64,000 nt of DNA from Anaerophilus nitritigenes (GTDB taxonomy: Bacteria; Bacillota; Clostridia; Peptostreptococcales; Thermotaleaceae). The stretch lies in assembly GCF_004138215.1 (NCBI RefSeq), contig NZ_RYYS01000064.1, forward strand, positions 1-64,000. Direction: 5' to 3'. Under the pieces are notes generated by a model. The model made no database searches and had not been told where the DNA came from. It worked only from the letters and a program-made list of their open reading frames with translations. Shown here in pieces: positions 26,113 to 33,586 of the stretch; the stretch's first letter is position 1; each line of letters opens with the position of its first letter. The position numbers were made by a program, and so were the translations under genes.

Positions 26113-27576
26113 ATGGACAGGAAAAAGTTTAGAAGATACTTTATCATACTCGGTCATGAAGATAAAGGATTTGAAAATAAAGAAGGAAAATTGCCAAAAG
26201 GATATACAAAGATCGAAACTAGAAATGGAAAAGGGGTACTTAGTCACTATATTGAAAATATGAAGTATTTTGAAGATGCAAAGTATATGTATAAAGGGTA
26301 CTTAATTGGAACAAAAGATAATATTTATGTGGAGAATGGAACTTTTATTATTGACCAATACGGAAAAGGAGAAGTAACTTGGAAATTTGACCCTGAAAAT
26401 ATGGATGGAAAAGGTCACTCCATTGAAGACTTTAATGTAATTGCAATTATGGCAAAGCCAAGAGAACATGGAAAAGAAGGATCTACCCCCTTAGTAGGCT
26501 TTATAGATAAAAAGAAGGTAGCTTTTAAACATGTTATGGAAGAAAAAGATCAGAAAATACTTTCTAATGTAGAAAATCTTGAAGCTACTAAAAGTATAGA
26601 GAAAGAAAAAGAGGAAATTAAAGAAGAAAAGATGGAACAAGACATCAAACAAGAAGATAGATATACACAAAATACAGAAAAAGAATTATTTGTAGAAATT
26701 CAAGAAAAGAAAGAAGCTGAAATAGAGCGAGAAGAGATAAAAAAAGAACAAGACCAAGACCAAGAACAAAAACAAGAACAAGAAAGCTATAAAGAGAATG
26801 AAAAAATAAGAAAAGAAGAAATTGACAATAAAGAAGTAGTAAAAGAAGAAGCTAAGAAAGAAAAGAATTTACAAGAAGAAAAAAAAGAAGTGGAACAAAA
26901 GGATTTACAAGAAGAAAAAGAAATGGAAGAAAAAATAACGGAAAGTGAAGAAGTATACAATAAAGAAAATAAACAAAGAATTGAGGAATATAGTTATCAT
27001 CAACGGATTATCAATGGATTTAGAAGATATGAAGAAAATGAGTATGCTCAGGAGTATACATCTATGAAATCTTATGATTGCAAAAATCCCTACGAGTATT
27101 ATCATCAGTATTTCAAAATGGTGGGAGGATATGTTGACAATATATTAAAATATTATCCTTCTGTAGAGCCTTTTGAAAAAAATATGAAAAACTGTGCTTG
27201 GTGGAAGATTGATTGTAATCAACAAACCTTGTATAGAAATTTTATCCCTTTTTACGGATATGTTAATTATATGTATAGTTATATTCCGTATACACCTTAT
27301 ACATCTGTATGTCCTTCTTCTATTTATAAATATAGACATTATATTTTTGGAATGATGAAAGATCAAAAAGGAGAAGTAGAGTACTATTTATATGGAGTTC
27401 CAGGAAGATTTATATTAAGTGAACAGCCTTATGAAGGAAAAACAGGATTTGTATATTGGCATTCCTTAGAAGATAAAAAAAATGAAAAGGGAGATTATGG
27501 GTATTGGATATTATATATTGATGCCAAAACTGGAAATGCAGTTGTGCCATCTAATAAAACAATACCTCCTCGTTAA
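26113..27576 (+). CDS. Unknown protein: N-terminal globular domain, acidic/basic linker, Tyr-rich C-terminal domain
   Basis: 487 residues, GGGAGG 9 bases before the ATG. Three parts are visible. Residues 1-140 form a folded-looking domain with Gly and aromatic residues and no signal peptide. Residues about 155-285 are almost entirely Glu, Lys and Gln (predicted coiled coil or disordered). Residues about 295-487 are rich in Tyr, Phe and Trp with five Cys (for example NCAWWKIDCN and SVCPSS). Tyr-rich proteins with charged repeats are common in clostridial spore coats, so a coat or spore-surface role is suggested by composition only. In Bacillus the gene after ksgA is the coat protease yabG; this protein has no resemblance to YabG. 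Confidence 0.7.
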   Translation: MDRKKFRRYFIILGHEDKGFENKEGKLPKGYTKIETRNGKGVLSHYIENMKYFEDAKYMYKGYLIGTKDNIYVENGTFIIDQYGKGEVTWKFDPENMDGKGHSIEDFNVIAIMAKPREHGKEGSTPLVGFIDKKKVAFKHVMEEKDQKILSNVENLEATKSIEKEKEEIKEEKMEQDIKQEDRYTQNTEKELFVEIQEKKEAEIEREEIKKEQDQDQEQKQEQESYKENEKIRKEEIDNKEVVKEEAKKEKNLQEEKKEVEQKDLQEEKEMEEKITESEEVYNKENKQRIEEYSYHQRIINGFRRYEENEYAQEYTSMKSYDCKNPYEYYHQYFKMVGGYVDNILKYYPSVEPFEKNMKNCAWWKIDCNQQTLYRNFIPFYGYVNYMYSYIPYTPYTSVCPSSIYKYRHYIFGMMKDQKGEVEYYLYGVPGRFILSEQPYEGKTGFVYWHSLEDKKNEKGDYGYWILYIDAKTGNAVVPSNKTIPPR

Positions 27577-27610
27577 AAATCGCATGTTCCCATGGGAACA
27601 TGCGATTTTT
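27575..27610. terminator. Bidirectional palindromic terminator with shared CGCATGTT stem (copy 2)
   Basis: A perfect 36-base palindrome (arms 27575-27592 and 27593-27610) with A/T ends, spanning both stop codons of the convergent genes. Core ATCGCATGTT is shared with the palindromes at 6061 and 40047. Confidence 0.9.
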
Positions 27611-28043
27611 ATTCAATTTCATAGGGCCAATCTTTAATGCCTCCACTTAGCATATAGATCTTTGAGAAACCGTTGTTAGCCATAACTTCTGCAGCTTTTT
27701 CACTTTTTTTATCACTATTTCCATAAATCATGTAAATGTTGTCTGGACTATAATAGTCTAATTTTTTTCTCAGTTCCTTGTAAGAAAGTTGTGTAGCATT
27801 AGGAATATGTCCCTCTAAATATTCTTCTTCATCTCGAATGTCAAATACAATTGCATCTGGATTTTTTTCTAAAAGTACTTGAGCTTGGTCATAAGATATT
27901 TTTTTATAATTGTATTTTACTCTTTCTGAAAAGGTTTCATCTGAGCCTGAAATAGTATAAAAAACAATTCCAATAAGTAGGATGAAAAGAAGGGAAATTG
28001 CAATATATAAGGTTCGTCTTTTGAGTATAAGGATTTTTAACAT
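27609..28043 (-). CDS. Membrane-anchored rhodanese-fold protein without catalytic Cys
   Basis: 144 residues. An N-terminal membrane anchor (about residues 11-31) is followed by a rhodanese domain (about 46-144) with VFDIRDEEEYLEGHIPNA and GGIKDWP. The active loop, normally YCRSGxRS, reads YGNSDKKS: the catalytic Cys is Gly, and there is no Cys in the protein at all. It cannot transfer sulfur by the usual route and may be a binding or regulatory version facing the outside. Confidence 0.8.
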   Translation of the reverse strand: MLKILILKRRTLYIAISLLFILLIGIVFYTISGSDETFSERVKYNYKKISYDQAQVLLEKNPDAIVFDIRDEEEYLEGHIPNATQLSYKELRKKLDYYSPDNIYMIYGNSDKKSEKAAEVMANNGFSKIYMLSGGIKDWPYEIE

Positions 28044-28126
28044 AAATGAATCACCTCGCTATGTTGACATTGTACTAATAATATATTTGTATGATAGTTG
28101 TTTTATGCATAGAATTCCTATTACAT

Positions 28127-28160
28127 AAAAAAGAACTGGGTGAACACCCAATTCTTTTTT
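28127..28160. terminator. Hairpin terminator
   Basis: AAGAACTGGGTG / CACCCAATTCTT with one mismatch, A run and T run on either side. It serves the minus-strand small gene at 28196. Confidence 0.75.
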
Positions 28161-28195
28161 AAAAGGAAGAAAAAATATTTTTTTAAATTTAGCAA

Positions 28196-28318
28196 TCAAT
28201 AACCTATTCCATAGCCACAGCCACCGCAGAATAAAATAACTAAAAGTAAGAAGAAAAATAATAAACTGCTATCGTATCCACAGCCACCATATCCATATTG
28301 TTGTGCATCAGCCATCAT
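28196..28318 (-). CDS. Tiny Gly/Cys/Tyr-rich membrane protein (YjcZ-like)
   Basis: 40 residues. YGYGGCGYD is followed by one hydrophobic helix (SSLLFFFLLLVILF) and CGGCGYGIGY. AGGAGG lies ahead of two adjacent ATG codons (28318 or 28315). The Gly-Tyr-Cys ends around one transmembrane segment resemble the small YjcZ-type sporulation-associated proteins of Firmicutes. Probably made during sporulation; role unknown. Confidence 0.7.
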   Translation of the reverse strand: MMADAQQYGYGGCGYDSSLLFFFLLLVILFCGGCGYGIGY

Positions 28319-28440
28319 ATATACCTCCTTTTAAGATAAAATATTTTTAAGTTTAAAAACTAAACATTTTGTTTTTCTTTTGTCTACTATAGTCTATGAA
28401 ATTTGTAGGATCTTTGTGAATATAAAAATATGAAGCACAT

Positions 28441-28478
28441 AAAAAAAATCCTTTGTATGAAAACAAAGGATTTTTTTA
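28441..28478. terminator. Hairpin terminator
   Basis: AAAAAAATCCTTTGT / ACAAAGGATTTTTTT arms with a short loop. It serves the minus-strand small gene at 28498. Confidence 0.85.
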
Positions 28479-28497
28479 TGCTGAAAAATACGTAAAG

Positions 28498-28623
28498 TTA
28501 TCTGTTTCCAAGTCCGAAGAATGGAGATCCACCATCAAAAATATAGAATATGAAAAATATTGCAATAACCCAAATCCATATGTCATTTCCACAGCCAAAT
28601 AAACCTTGTTTAGTTTGTTCCAT
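28498..28623 (-). CDS. Tiny membrane protein (YjcZ-like, second copy type)
   Basis: 41 residues from the ATG at 28623, with AGGGGGATG upstream. FGCGND is followed by a single hydrophobic helix (IWIWVIAIFFIFYIF) and GGSPFFGLGNR. The frame is open for 37 more codons upstream, but there is no ribosome site there. General plan is like the neighbour at 28196. It is divergent from the CsoR-family gene, so the two may share a regulatory region. Confidence 0.65.
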   Translation of the reverse strand: MEQTKQGLFGCGNDIWIWVIAIFFIFYIFDGGSPFFGLGNR

Positions 28624-28768
28624 ATGTTTACATCCCCCTTTTAAGAAACAATAATGCGCTCTTAATATATCATATTGCTCAGAGTATAAAAGTGATACTA
28701 TTTTTATAATGATTTTTTGAAAAATGTGATACAATAATATGAAAAGAAATTTTAACGGAGGAGAGTAT

Positions 28769-29038
28769 ATGTCTAAAGAAGATTCAAAGAAAGATTTAAT
28801 TAATAGATTAAGAACTATAAAGGGGCATATAGCTGGGGTAGAAAAAATGATTGAAGAAGATACAAAAAGTTGTAATGATATTCTTCTTCAAATTGCAGCT
28901 ATTAGAGCATCTATTCATAAAGTAGGACTCATTATATTAGAAGAACATGCAAAAGATTGTTTAATAGAGGATAAAGATACTATAACCAAAGAAGAATTAG
29001 ATAAGGTATTAAAGACAATTATAAAGTTTATGAAATAG
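28769..29038 (+). CDS. CsoR/FrmR-family metal- or thiol-sensing repressor
   Basis: 89 residues from the ATG at 28769 (CGGAGGAGAG upstream). An all-helical DUF156 protein: LINRLRTIKGHIAGVEKMI is the DNA-binding first helix region. The sensor residues follow the C-H-C pattern: Cys in SCNDIL, then His and Cys in EEHAKDC. The lack of a nearby efflux gene leaves the inducer open (copper, nickel, sulfane sulfur or formaldehyde). The clear copper CsoR is the separate gene at 57.6 kb. Confidence 0.85.
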   Translation: MSKEDSKKDLINRLRTIKGHIAGVEKMIEEDTKSCNDILLQIAAIRASIHKVGLIILEEHAKDCLIEDKDTITKEELDKVLKTIIKFMK

Positions 29039-29040
29039 TA

Positions 29041-29505
29041 CTAAATTGATGGTGCTATTTTTATTTTTGTTTTTCTTACAATTTCAGAAATTTTTGGGTA
29101 GGCTTTTAAAGTTCCATAAGTAACAATGGGTCTTCCAAATGATACTAGACCAAATTTTCTAGAACTACCTCCCCCTATTCTCATCAAGTTATTTACACAA
29201 GGAGATGTATTCACACAAAGAATTTCACTTTGAGGTAGATGTAGCATACTAAATACAGTTTCAATGGCATTGACTACAAGATGAGCAGAATGTTTTCTTC
29301 CAATTGTATATATACAATGACCATATTCATCTTTTCCATGATAAATAAGTCGTGCAATATCTTTTTGTTGTAGTTGATCAAATAAAGGAAGTGTAAGAAG
29401 ATCATTTTTATTTGGAACAGCATCTAATGGAAGTTGATTTAAATGAATTGCAGCAGCTACAATGGTAGAATGAGTTCCATCTACATCATGATAAACAATA
29501 TACAA
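29041..29505 (-). CDS. DUF3189 family protein
   Basis: 154 residues. N-terminal MYIVYHDVDGTHSTIVAAAIHLNQLP and a central IGRKHSAHLVVNA are typical of the clostridial DUF3189 family. The C-terminal part is rich in basic residues. Function unknown; the family is largely confined to spore-forming Firmicutes. AAGGAGTGAT precedes the ATG. It is convergent with the CsoR-family gene, with only 2 bases between them. Confidence 0.8.
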   Translation of the reverse strand: MYIVYHDVDGTHSTIVAAAIHLNQLPLDAVPNKNDLLTLPLFDQLQQKDIARLIYHGKDEYGHCIYTIGRKHSAHLVVNAIETVFSMLHLPQSEILCVNTSPCVNNLMRIGGGSSRKFGLVSFGRPIVTYGTLKAYPKISEIVRKTKIKIAPSI

Positions 29506-29530
29506 AATATCACTCCTTTGATTGATGATA

Positions 29531-29560
29531 AAAGAAATCCTTAAAAATAAGGATTTCTTA
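29531..29560 (-). terminator. Terminator of the DUF1540 gene
   Basis: AAGAAATCCTT / AAGGATTTCTT, 11-bp arms with a short A-rich loop, placed 15 bases after the minus-strand stop at 29575. Confidence 0.75.
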
Positions 29561-29574
29561 TGAAAATAGAAAAA

Positions 29575-29733
29575 TTATGATCTTTCAAAGCTTCCGCAAT
29601 CAGTAGATTCTACTGTAGTTGCAGTTGCTTCATGTTTTACAACTTCTATATGATCAAGGCTACACTTAGGGACGGATTTTGCATGATATTTGCATTCCGT
29701 CACACTACATCCAATGCTATTGTTTGCTTTCAT
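29575..29733 (-). CDS. DUF1540 small Cys protein
   Basis: 52 residues. The Cys pattern SIGCSVTECKYHAKSVPKC near the start, and the final ESTDCGSF, give the DUF1540 signature (C-x4-C-x9-C...C). AGGAGG is 7 bases before the ATG. DUF1540 proteins are small probable metal-binding proteins common in clostridia, several of them sporulation-associated. Function unknown. Confidence 0.85.
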   Translation of the reverse strand: MKANNSIGCSVTECKYHAKSVPKCSLDHIEVVKHEATATTVESTDCGSFERS

Positions 29734-29960
29734 ACGATACACCTCCTTTTAAAATTCATAAATAGTATTTGCTAATGATAAATACTTTATACGAACAATC
29801 AATAAAGGCATAAAAATATAAATAGAGAATAAAGTAATATTTTCATATCTAGAAATATTATTAAAATATATTTTTAAATATTAAAACATACTTTAAAAAA
29901 TTGAATAAACATAAGACTTGTGATTTATAATAATATATGATATATTTTTTTAGGATTTTT

Positions 29961-30041
29961 AAGTGAAAAAGGGAGTAGCCGCGGAAATTTTCTGCAAATA
30001 TGAATCAACATACTGGTGAAAATACCTGGTTCTATTTACTT
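29961..30041 (+). promoter_or_regulatory. yybP-ykoY manganese riboswitch aptamer
   Basis: P1 is AAGTGAA (29961-29967) with TTTACTT (30035-30041). The hallmark GGGAGTAGCC loop and the distal AACATACTGGTGAAAATACC with CTGG are present, as in the yybP-ykoY class, which binds Mn2+ and turns genes on. It precedes an UPF0016 transporter, a usual target. Confidence 0.9.
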
Positions 30042-30063
30042 TTTAGAGGAATTTTTTAAAAAA

Positions 30064-30135
30064 AGGGGCGAGACTTTTAGCTTAATAAAGCTATTTTAAT
30101 CAATAGCTTTATTAAACTATAGGTCTCGCTTTTGA
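30064..30135 (+). terminator. Riboswitch-linked long terminator hairpin
   Basis: Outer arms GCGAGAC (30068-30074) and GTCTCGC (30123-30129) close a loop that contains a second perfect 12-bp stem (30084-30095 with 30102-30113). A short T run follows. Probably the expression platform of the Mn riboswitch. Confidence 0.75.
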
Positions 30136-30176
30136 TATGTAGTAGAAAAGAATAAAAATTTAAAAGGAGGACAAAA

Positions 30177-31295
30177 ATGCTTACATCATTTGTAAAATCA
30201 TTATTTCTTATTTTTATGGCAGAAATGGGCGATAAAACACAAATTCTTGCTATGACTTTTGCTACAAAATTTACAGTATATGAAGTTTTAATAGGGGTTT
30301 TTATAGGTTCTTTATTAAATCATGGAATTGCAGTAGCTTTAGGGGCATATCTTTCAAATGTGATTCCACTAGACAAAATGCAGATTGTAGCAGGTTTTTT
30401 ATTTATAGGATTTGGCCTTTGGACTTTAAAAAAAGATGAAGAAGAACAAGAGCAACAAAACAGGAATATAGGACCTATTTTAACAGTAGCTGTGGCATTT
30501 TTTATTGGAGAACTTGGAGATAAAACTCAGCTTAGTGCCATTACTTTAGCAGTAGATTCTTCATATCCTATATTTGTATTGATAGGAACTGTATCAGGAA
30601 TGTTACTTACCAGTGGACTTGCAATAGTAGTAGGAAGTAAAATTGGAGATAAAGTTCCTGAAATAGCTATTAAAATAGCTTCTGCTAGTATATTTATGAT
30701 CTTTGGAGTGACTAAATTGTATAATACTATTCCTAAATTGTATATTACTCCTATAAATATAAGTATATTTTTTATTGTAATAGGAGTCTGTATATATTTT
30801 TTAGTAACACCTATGATCAAGGAGAAAACAGAAGGTGCTTTATCTTGTTTTAAAGAAGCAGCTATTACTCTTTATGATCATGCTCAAGAAATGCAACAAA
30901 ATTTAGAAAAAATTTGTTTAGGAGAAACAGAATGTGGACCATGTGAAGGAAGACATTGTATGATTGGATATACAAAGAAGTTGATAGAAAACATTATTCA
31001 AAATGAATCTCTACCTAAAGGACAAATAAATATTTTAAAAGAAAGTTTAAATAAAAACTTTGATGAAGAAAGAGTCATTTATGCTTTAAGTGTAGTACTT
31101 TTATATTTTCATAATAGTAAAGAGAAAGATTATAAAGCTGATAAAAGAATTCATCAAGTTAGAAATATGTTAGAAATCATATTAATAGGAGAAATTTTAG
31201 AATATAAAGATATGGAAAATTACTTAAAAGAATTAAAGAAAAAAAATGAAGATACACAAATGAAGTTACAAGATCAAATTTGTAAAAATATATAA
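30177..31295 (+). CDS. UPF0016 (TMEM165/GDT1-type) cation transporter with Cys-containing C-terminal extension
   Basis: 372 residues. Two homologous halves each carry the family metal motif, EMGDKT (16-21) and ELGDKT (112-117), within six to seven membrane helices up to about residue 208. Family members export Mn2+ or Ca2+, and the Mn riboswitch upstream argues for Mn2+ efflux. The family is normally about 190-240 residues. Here about 160 extra cytosolic residues follow, with a Cys cluster CLGETECGPCEGRHC near residue 250 and then helical, charged sequence. The extension could sense or chelate a metal; this is inference. Strong AAAAGGAGGAC ribosome site. Confidence 0.85.
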   Translation: MLTSFVKSLFLIFMAEMGDKTQILAMTFATKFTVYEVLIGVFIGSLLNHGIAVALGAYLSNVIPLDKMQIVAGFLFIGFGLWTLKKDEEEQEQQNRNIGPILTVAVAFFIGELGDKTQLSAITLAVDSSYPIFVLIGTVSGMLLTSGLAIVVGSKIGDKVPEIAIKIASASIFMIFGVTKLYNTIPKLYITPINISIFFIVIGVCIYFLVTPMIKEKTEGALSCFKEAAITLYDHAQEMQQNLEKICLGETECGPCEGRHCMIGYTKKLIENIIQNESLPKGQINILKESLNKNFDEERVIYALSVVLLYFHNSKEKDYKADKRIHQVRNMLEIILIGEILEYKDMENYLKELKKKNEDTQMKLQDQICKNI

Positions 31296-31503
31296 TATTA
31301 CATAAAATACTATAAATTATAAAATATGTGATTTCAATAAAAAAATAAAAGGAAGTTAAAGGTGATAAAGATAAAAGACTTAATGATGAAAAGATTTCAT
31401 TTATAGAGTGTTTTATTCAATTTGATCAAAATACAGTATAAAGAAATTTTTAGATGTTAAGGTATTATTTTTACTAAAGATAGAAAAATCTACTGGCATA
31501 TGC

Positions 31504-31509
31504 TATAAT
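31504..31509 (+). promoter_or_regulatory. Extended -10 promoter of the B12-controlled operon
   Basis: TGCTATAAT (-10 TATAAT at 31504-31509 with an upstream TG) lies 24 bases before the cobalamin aptamer. No clear -35 hexamer is seen at the right distance. Confidence 0.55.
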
Positions 31510-31532
31510 ATAATAAAAAAAATCAATATATG

Positions 31533-31684
31533 TCGATAGGTGTCTATTAGATGAAAAGGGAAGCAGGTGAAAATCCTGCGCGGTGCCGCCGCTGTAAAAT
31601 GGTAGTCTTAGCTTATAACCACTAGGAAACTGGGAAGGAAAGCAAAAAGATGATGACCATAAGCCAGAAGACCTGCCTATTATG
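31533..31684 (+). promoter_or_regulatory. Cobalamin riboswitch aptamer
   Basis: Conserved core elements are present in order: GATAGGTG, GGGAAGCAGGTGAAAATCC, GCGCGGTGCCGCCGCTGTAA, and the B12 box GCCAGAAGACCTGCC near 31662-31677. It binds adenosyl- or methylcobalamin-type cofactors and shuts off downstream genes when cobalamin is plentiful. The gap from 31296 to the promoter holds only AT-rich sequence and a possible ORF remnant (about 31338-31440). Confidence 0.96.
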
Positions 31685-31759
31685 ACGAGCACGTAAACCC
31701 TACGGGTCATAGGGAGGTGTACATAGAAGTAACTTTTAAAAAGTTTATATTATTTTGTA

Positions 31760-31790
31760 TGTAACCTCTCTATTTGAGAGGTTTTTTATT
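31760..31790 (+). terminator. Expression-platform terminator of the cobalamin riboswitch
   Basis: AACCTCTC / GAGAGGTT stem with a TATTT loop and a T run. GGGAGGT at 31711-31717 can pair with the 5' arm as an antiterminator. Confidence 0.85.
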
Positions 31791-31824
31791 GGAAAATTTT
31801 TAAGTAAAAAGGAGGTGATATAAA

Positions 31825-32496
31825 TTGTGGACTTCAATTTTTACTATGATTTTTGCTTTGTTTGTATTGAGTATAAAAACAGGAATGATTTTAGGAGTAT
31901 CTTCTACAAATAAAAAGTATATGGCGTGGATGAGCTTTTTATTTTCAAGTATTTTGTATGGTTTAAGTATTTTTCTTACGAGCTATATGAAATATATTGC
32001 TCATCTTATTGATCGATATACTTTTATAGGTTCTATGATTTTGGCTATATTTTTAATTTATTTAGGACTTCATAACTCAGATTCTTACCAAGAAAGTATG
32101 GGTCATAAAATACTTGCGTATCTACCTTGTCCTTTTTGCCTTTTGGCTATGTCTATTAGTATTATGCTTTCAAAGGTACAGTTAAAAAGAACAGATCATC
32201 TACTAGAAATTACTATATCTATTTTGTTTTTTATATTTATATTTTTGGTAGCTACTGGAATGAAGTGGATGACAAAACGTACACAGGTAAATCCATCAAA
32301 TATATTAAATAGTATTTTATTATTCTTTGGAATTTTCACATTACTTTTAGGATTGTTTATTCCCAATTATGTAAGTTCTGCAAAGATGAACTTCTCTCCA
32401 ATAAAAGTAGATTCATTTAAAATATTAAAAACAGTATGTATTGGAATGATTGGAGTCATTAGTATGGGATTTGTTCATTATAAAATAAAAAATTAA
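31825..32496 (+). CDS. DUF2162 membrane protein (HmuV-like)
   Basis: 223 residues, TTG start with GGAGGTG 7 bases upstream. Six to seven hydrophobic segments; a conserved PCPFC motif sits at about residue 100 at the edge of a helix. DUF2162 proteins are found beside CobN-like chelatases in archaea, clostridia and Bacteroidota, where the equivalent in heme uptake operons is HmuV. It probably belongs to a membrane complex with the ExbB-like and DUF2149 proteins. What it moves, if anything, is unknown. First gene behind the cobalamin riboswitch. Confidence 0.8.
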   Translation: MWTSIFTMIFALFVLSIKTGMILGVSSTNKKYMAWMSFLFSSILYGLSIFLTSYMKYIAHLIDRYTFIGSMILAIFLIYLGLHNSDSYQESMGHKILAYLPCPFCLLAMSISIMLSKVQLKRTDHLLEITISILFFIFIFLVATGMKWMTKRTQVNPSNILNSILLFFGIFTLLLGLFIPNYVSSAKMNFSPIKVDSFKILKTVCIGMIGVISMGFVHYKIKN

Positions 32497-32582
32497 AGAA
32501 GTTTATTTTTGAAAGTAGAGAAATTCTAAGAATGAGTTAGTATCTTAAAGAAAAATTTAATTTATAGAGGGAGGATATAAAA

Positions 32583-33266
32583 TTGAATATTGTAGGTTCT
32601 CAGTGGTTGACTACTATACTACATGCTATTGCACAAAGTTTTTTAATACCTGTAATTCTAGGACTACTTTTTATGGTGTTATTTATTTTTATGGAGTTTG
32701 GGCACTTTATTGCTGAGAGGCAAAAAAGAAAGGAATACAAAAAGAATGAGTTGGTAGAAGTATTTTGCCACGTACAAGATGAAGTTTGGAAAAAAAATAA
32801 TTTATGTCAAGTTGTAGAACAAAGTGGATTGTCGAAAAGACAAAAAGATATTTTGCTTAATTATATTGAAAAAAAGAATATAGATCAAAGTGCTAAAAAA
32901 GCATTGGCTATAGATATTTTAGATCAAGAAGAGTCTAGAATAAAAAAAATATTAGACAAGACAGATTTAATTACAAAGCTAGGCCCGGTATTAGGACTTA
33001 TGGGAACTCTCATTCCATTAGGACCAGGACTAGGGCAGCTAGGACAAGGAGATGTAGCCGGTCTTTCTGAATCTATGATCATTGCCTTTGATACTACTGT
33101 AGTAGGAGTAGCTGCGGGTGCATTAGCATCTATGATATCTAAAGTAAGAAAAAGATGGTATCAAAAGGACTTAAATCGTATGGAAGTATTATTAGAACTT
33201 ATTGATGGAGGGGAAGAGGTTGCTCAGGAGACAGAAAAGAAGAATGTTAGACGAGGAGGAAACTGA
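32583..33266 (+). CDS. MotA/TolQ/ExbB-family proton channel (HmuU-like)
   Basis: 227 residues, TTG start behind GGGAGG. One membrane helix near the N terminus (about 15-38), a cytosolic region of about 90 residues, then two helices in the TolQ/ExbB core (LGPVLGLMGTLIPLGPGLGQL, about residues 137-157, and IIAFDTTVVGVAAGALASM, about 168-186). The family harvests proton-motive force to move a partner protein. With no outer membrane or TonB in a Gram-positive, the likely partners are the DUF2149 protein and the extracellular CobN-like protein encoded next. Its 3' end overlaps the DUF2149 gene. Confidence 0.88.
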   Translation: MNIVGSQWLTTILHAIAQSFLIPVILGLLFMVLFIFMEFGHFIAERQKRKEYKKNELVEVFCHVQDEVWKKNNLCQVVEQSGLSKRQKDILLNYIEKKNIDQSAKKALAIDILDQEESRIKKILDKTDLITKLGPVLGLMGTLIPLGPGLGQLGQGDVAGLSESMIIAFDTTVVGVAAGALASMISKVRKRWYQKDLNRMEVLLELIDGGEEVAQETEKKNVRRGGN

Positions 33267-33573
33267 TCCACTATCAGGTATGGCCAATTTGATGGATGTA
33301 ATGATGGTGTTTTGCTGTGGACTTATGGTAGCTTTAGTTGTTTCTTGGAACCTTCAAAGTGTTATTTTTAAGGAGAAAACACCAGAAGAAAGACAAAGAA
33401 TGCAGCAAAGACTTCAGCAAATTATGGAGGTGGATAAAGGAAGAGAATTGAAAGAAGTACCTGATTTTGAAGAGGGGTCAGGAGAAGGCTTCAATGAAAT
33501 GGGAACTGTGTTTCAAGATCCTAAAACAGGAAAACTCATTTTAATTGAAGGAAATATGAAAAAAAATAAATAA
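33220..33573 (+). CDS. DUF2149 protein, ExbD-like partner (HmuT-like)
   Basis: About 117 residues from the TTG at 33220, which follows GGAGGGG by 6 bases; an ATG at 33244 is an alternative. The N-terminal basic RRQKRR is followed by DPLSGMANLMDVMMVFCCGLMVALVVSW, a single membrane helix starting with an Asp-rich turn. This is the family hallmark and resembles the ExbD/TolR anchor. A soluble domain follows outside. It overlaps the ExbB-like gene by 47 bases and precedes the CobN-like gene by 13. Confidence 0.8.
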   Translation: MLRRQKRRMLDEEETDPLSGMANLMDVMMVFCCGLMVALVVSWNLQSVIFKEKTPEERQRMQQRLQQIMEVDKGRELKEVPDFEEGSGEGFNEMGTVFQDPKTGKLILIEGNMKKNK

Positions 33574-33586
33574 AGGTGGGAAGACA

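Noticed and set aside
26113-27576. YabG coat protease by position
   Set aside because: Length, composition and motifs do not fit; only the location after ksgA is similar.
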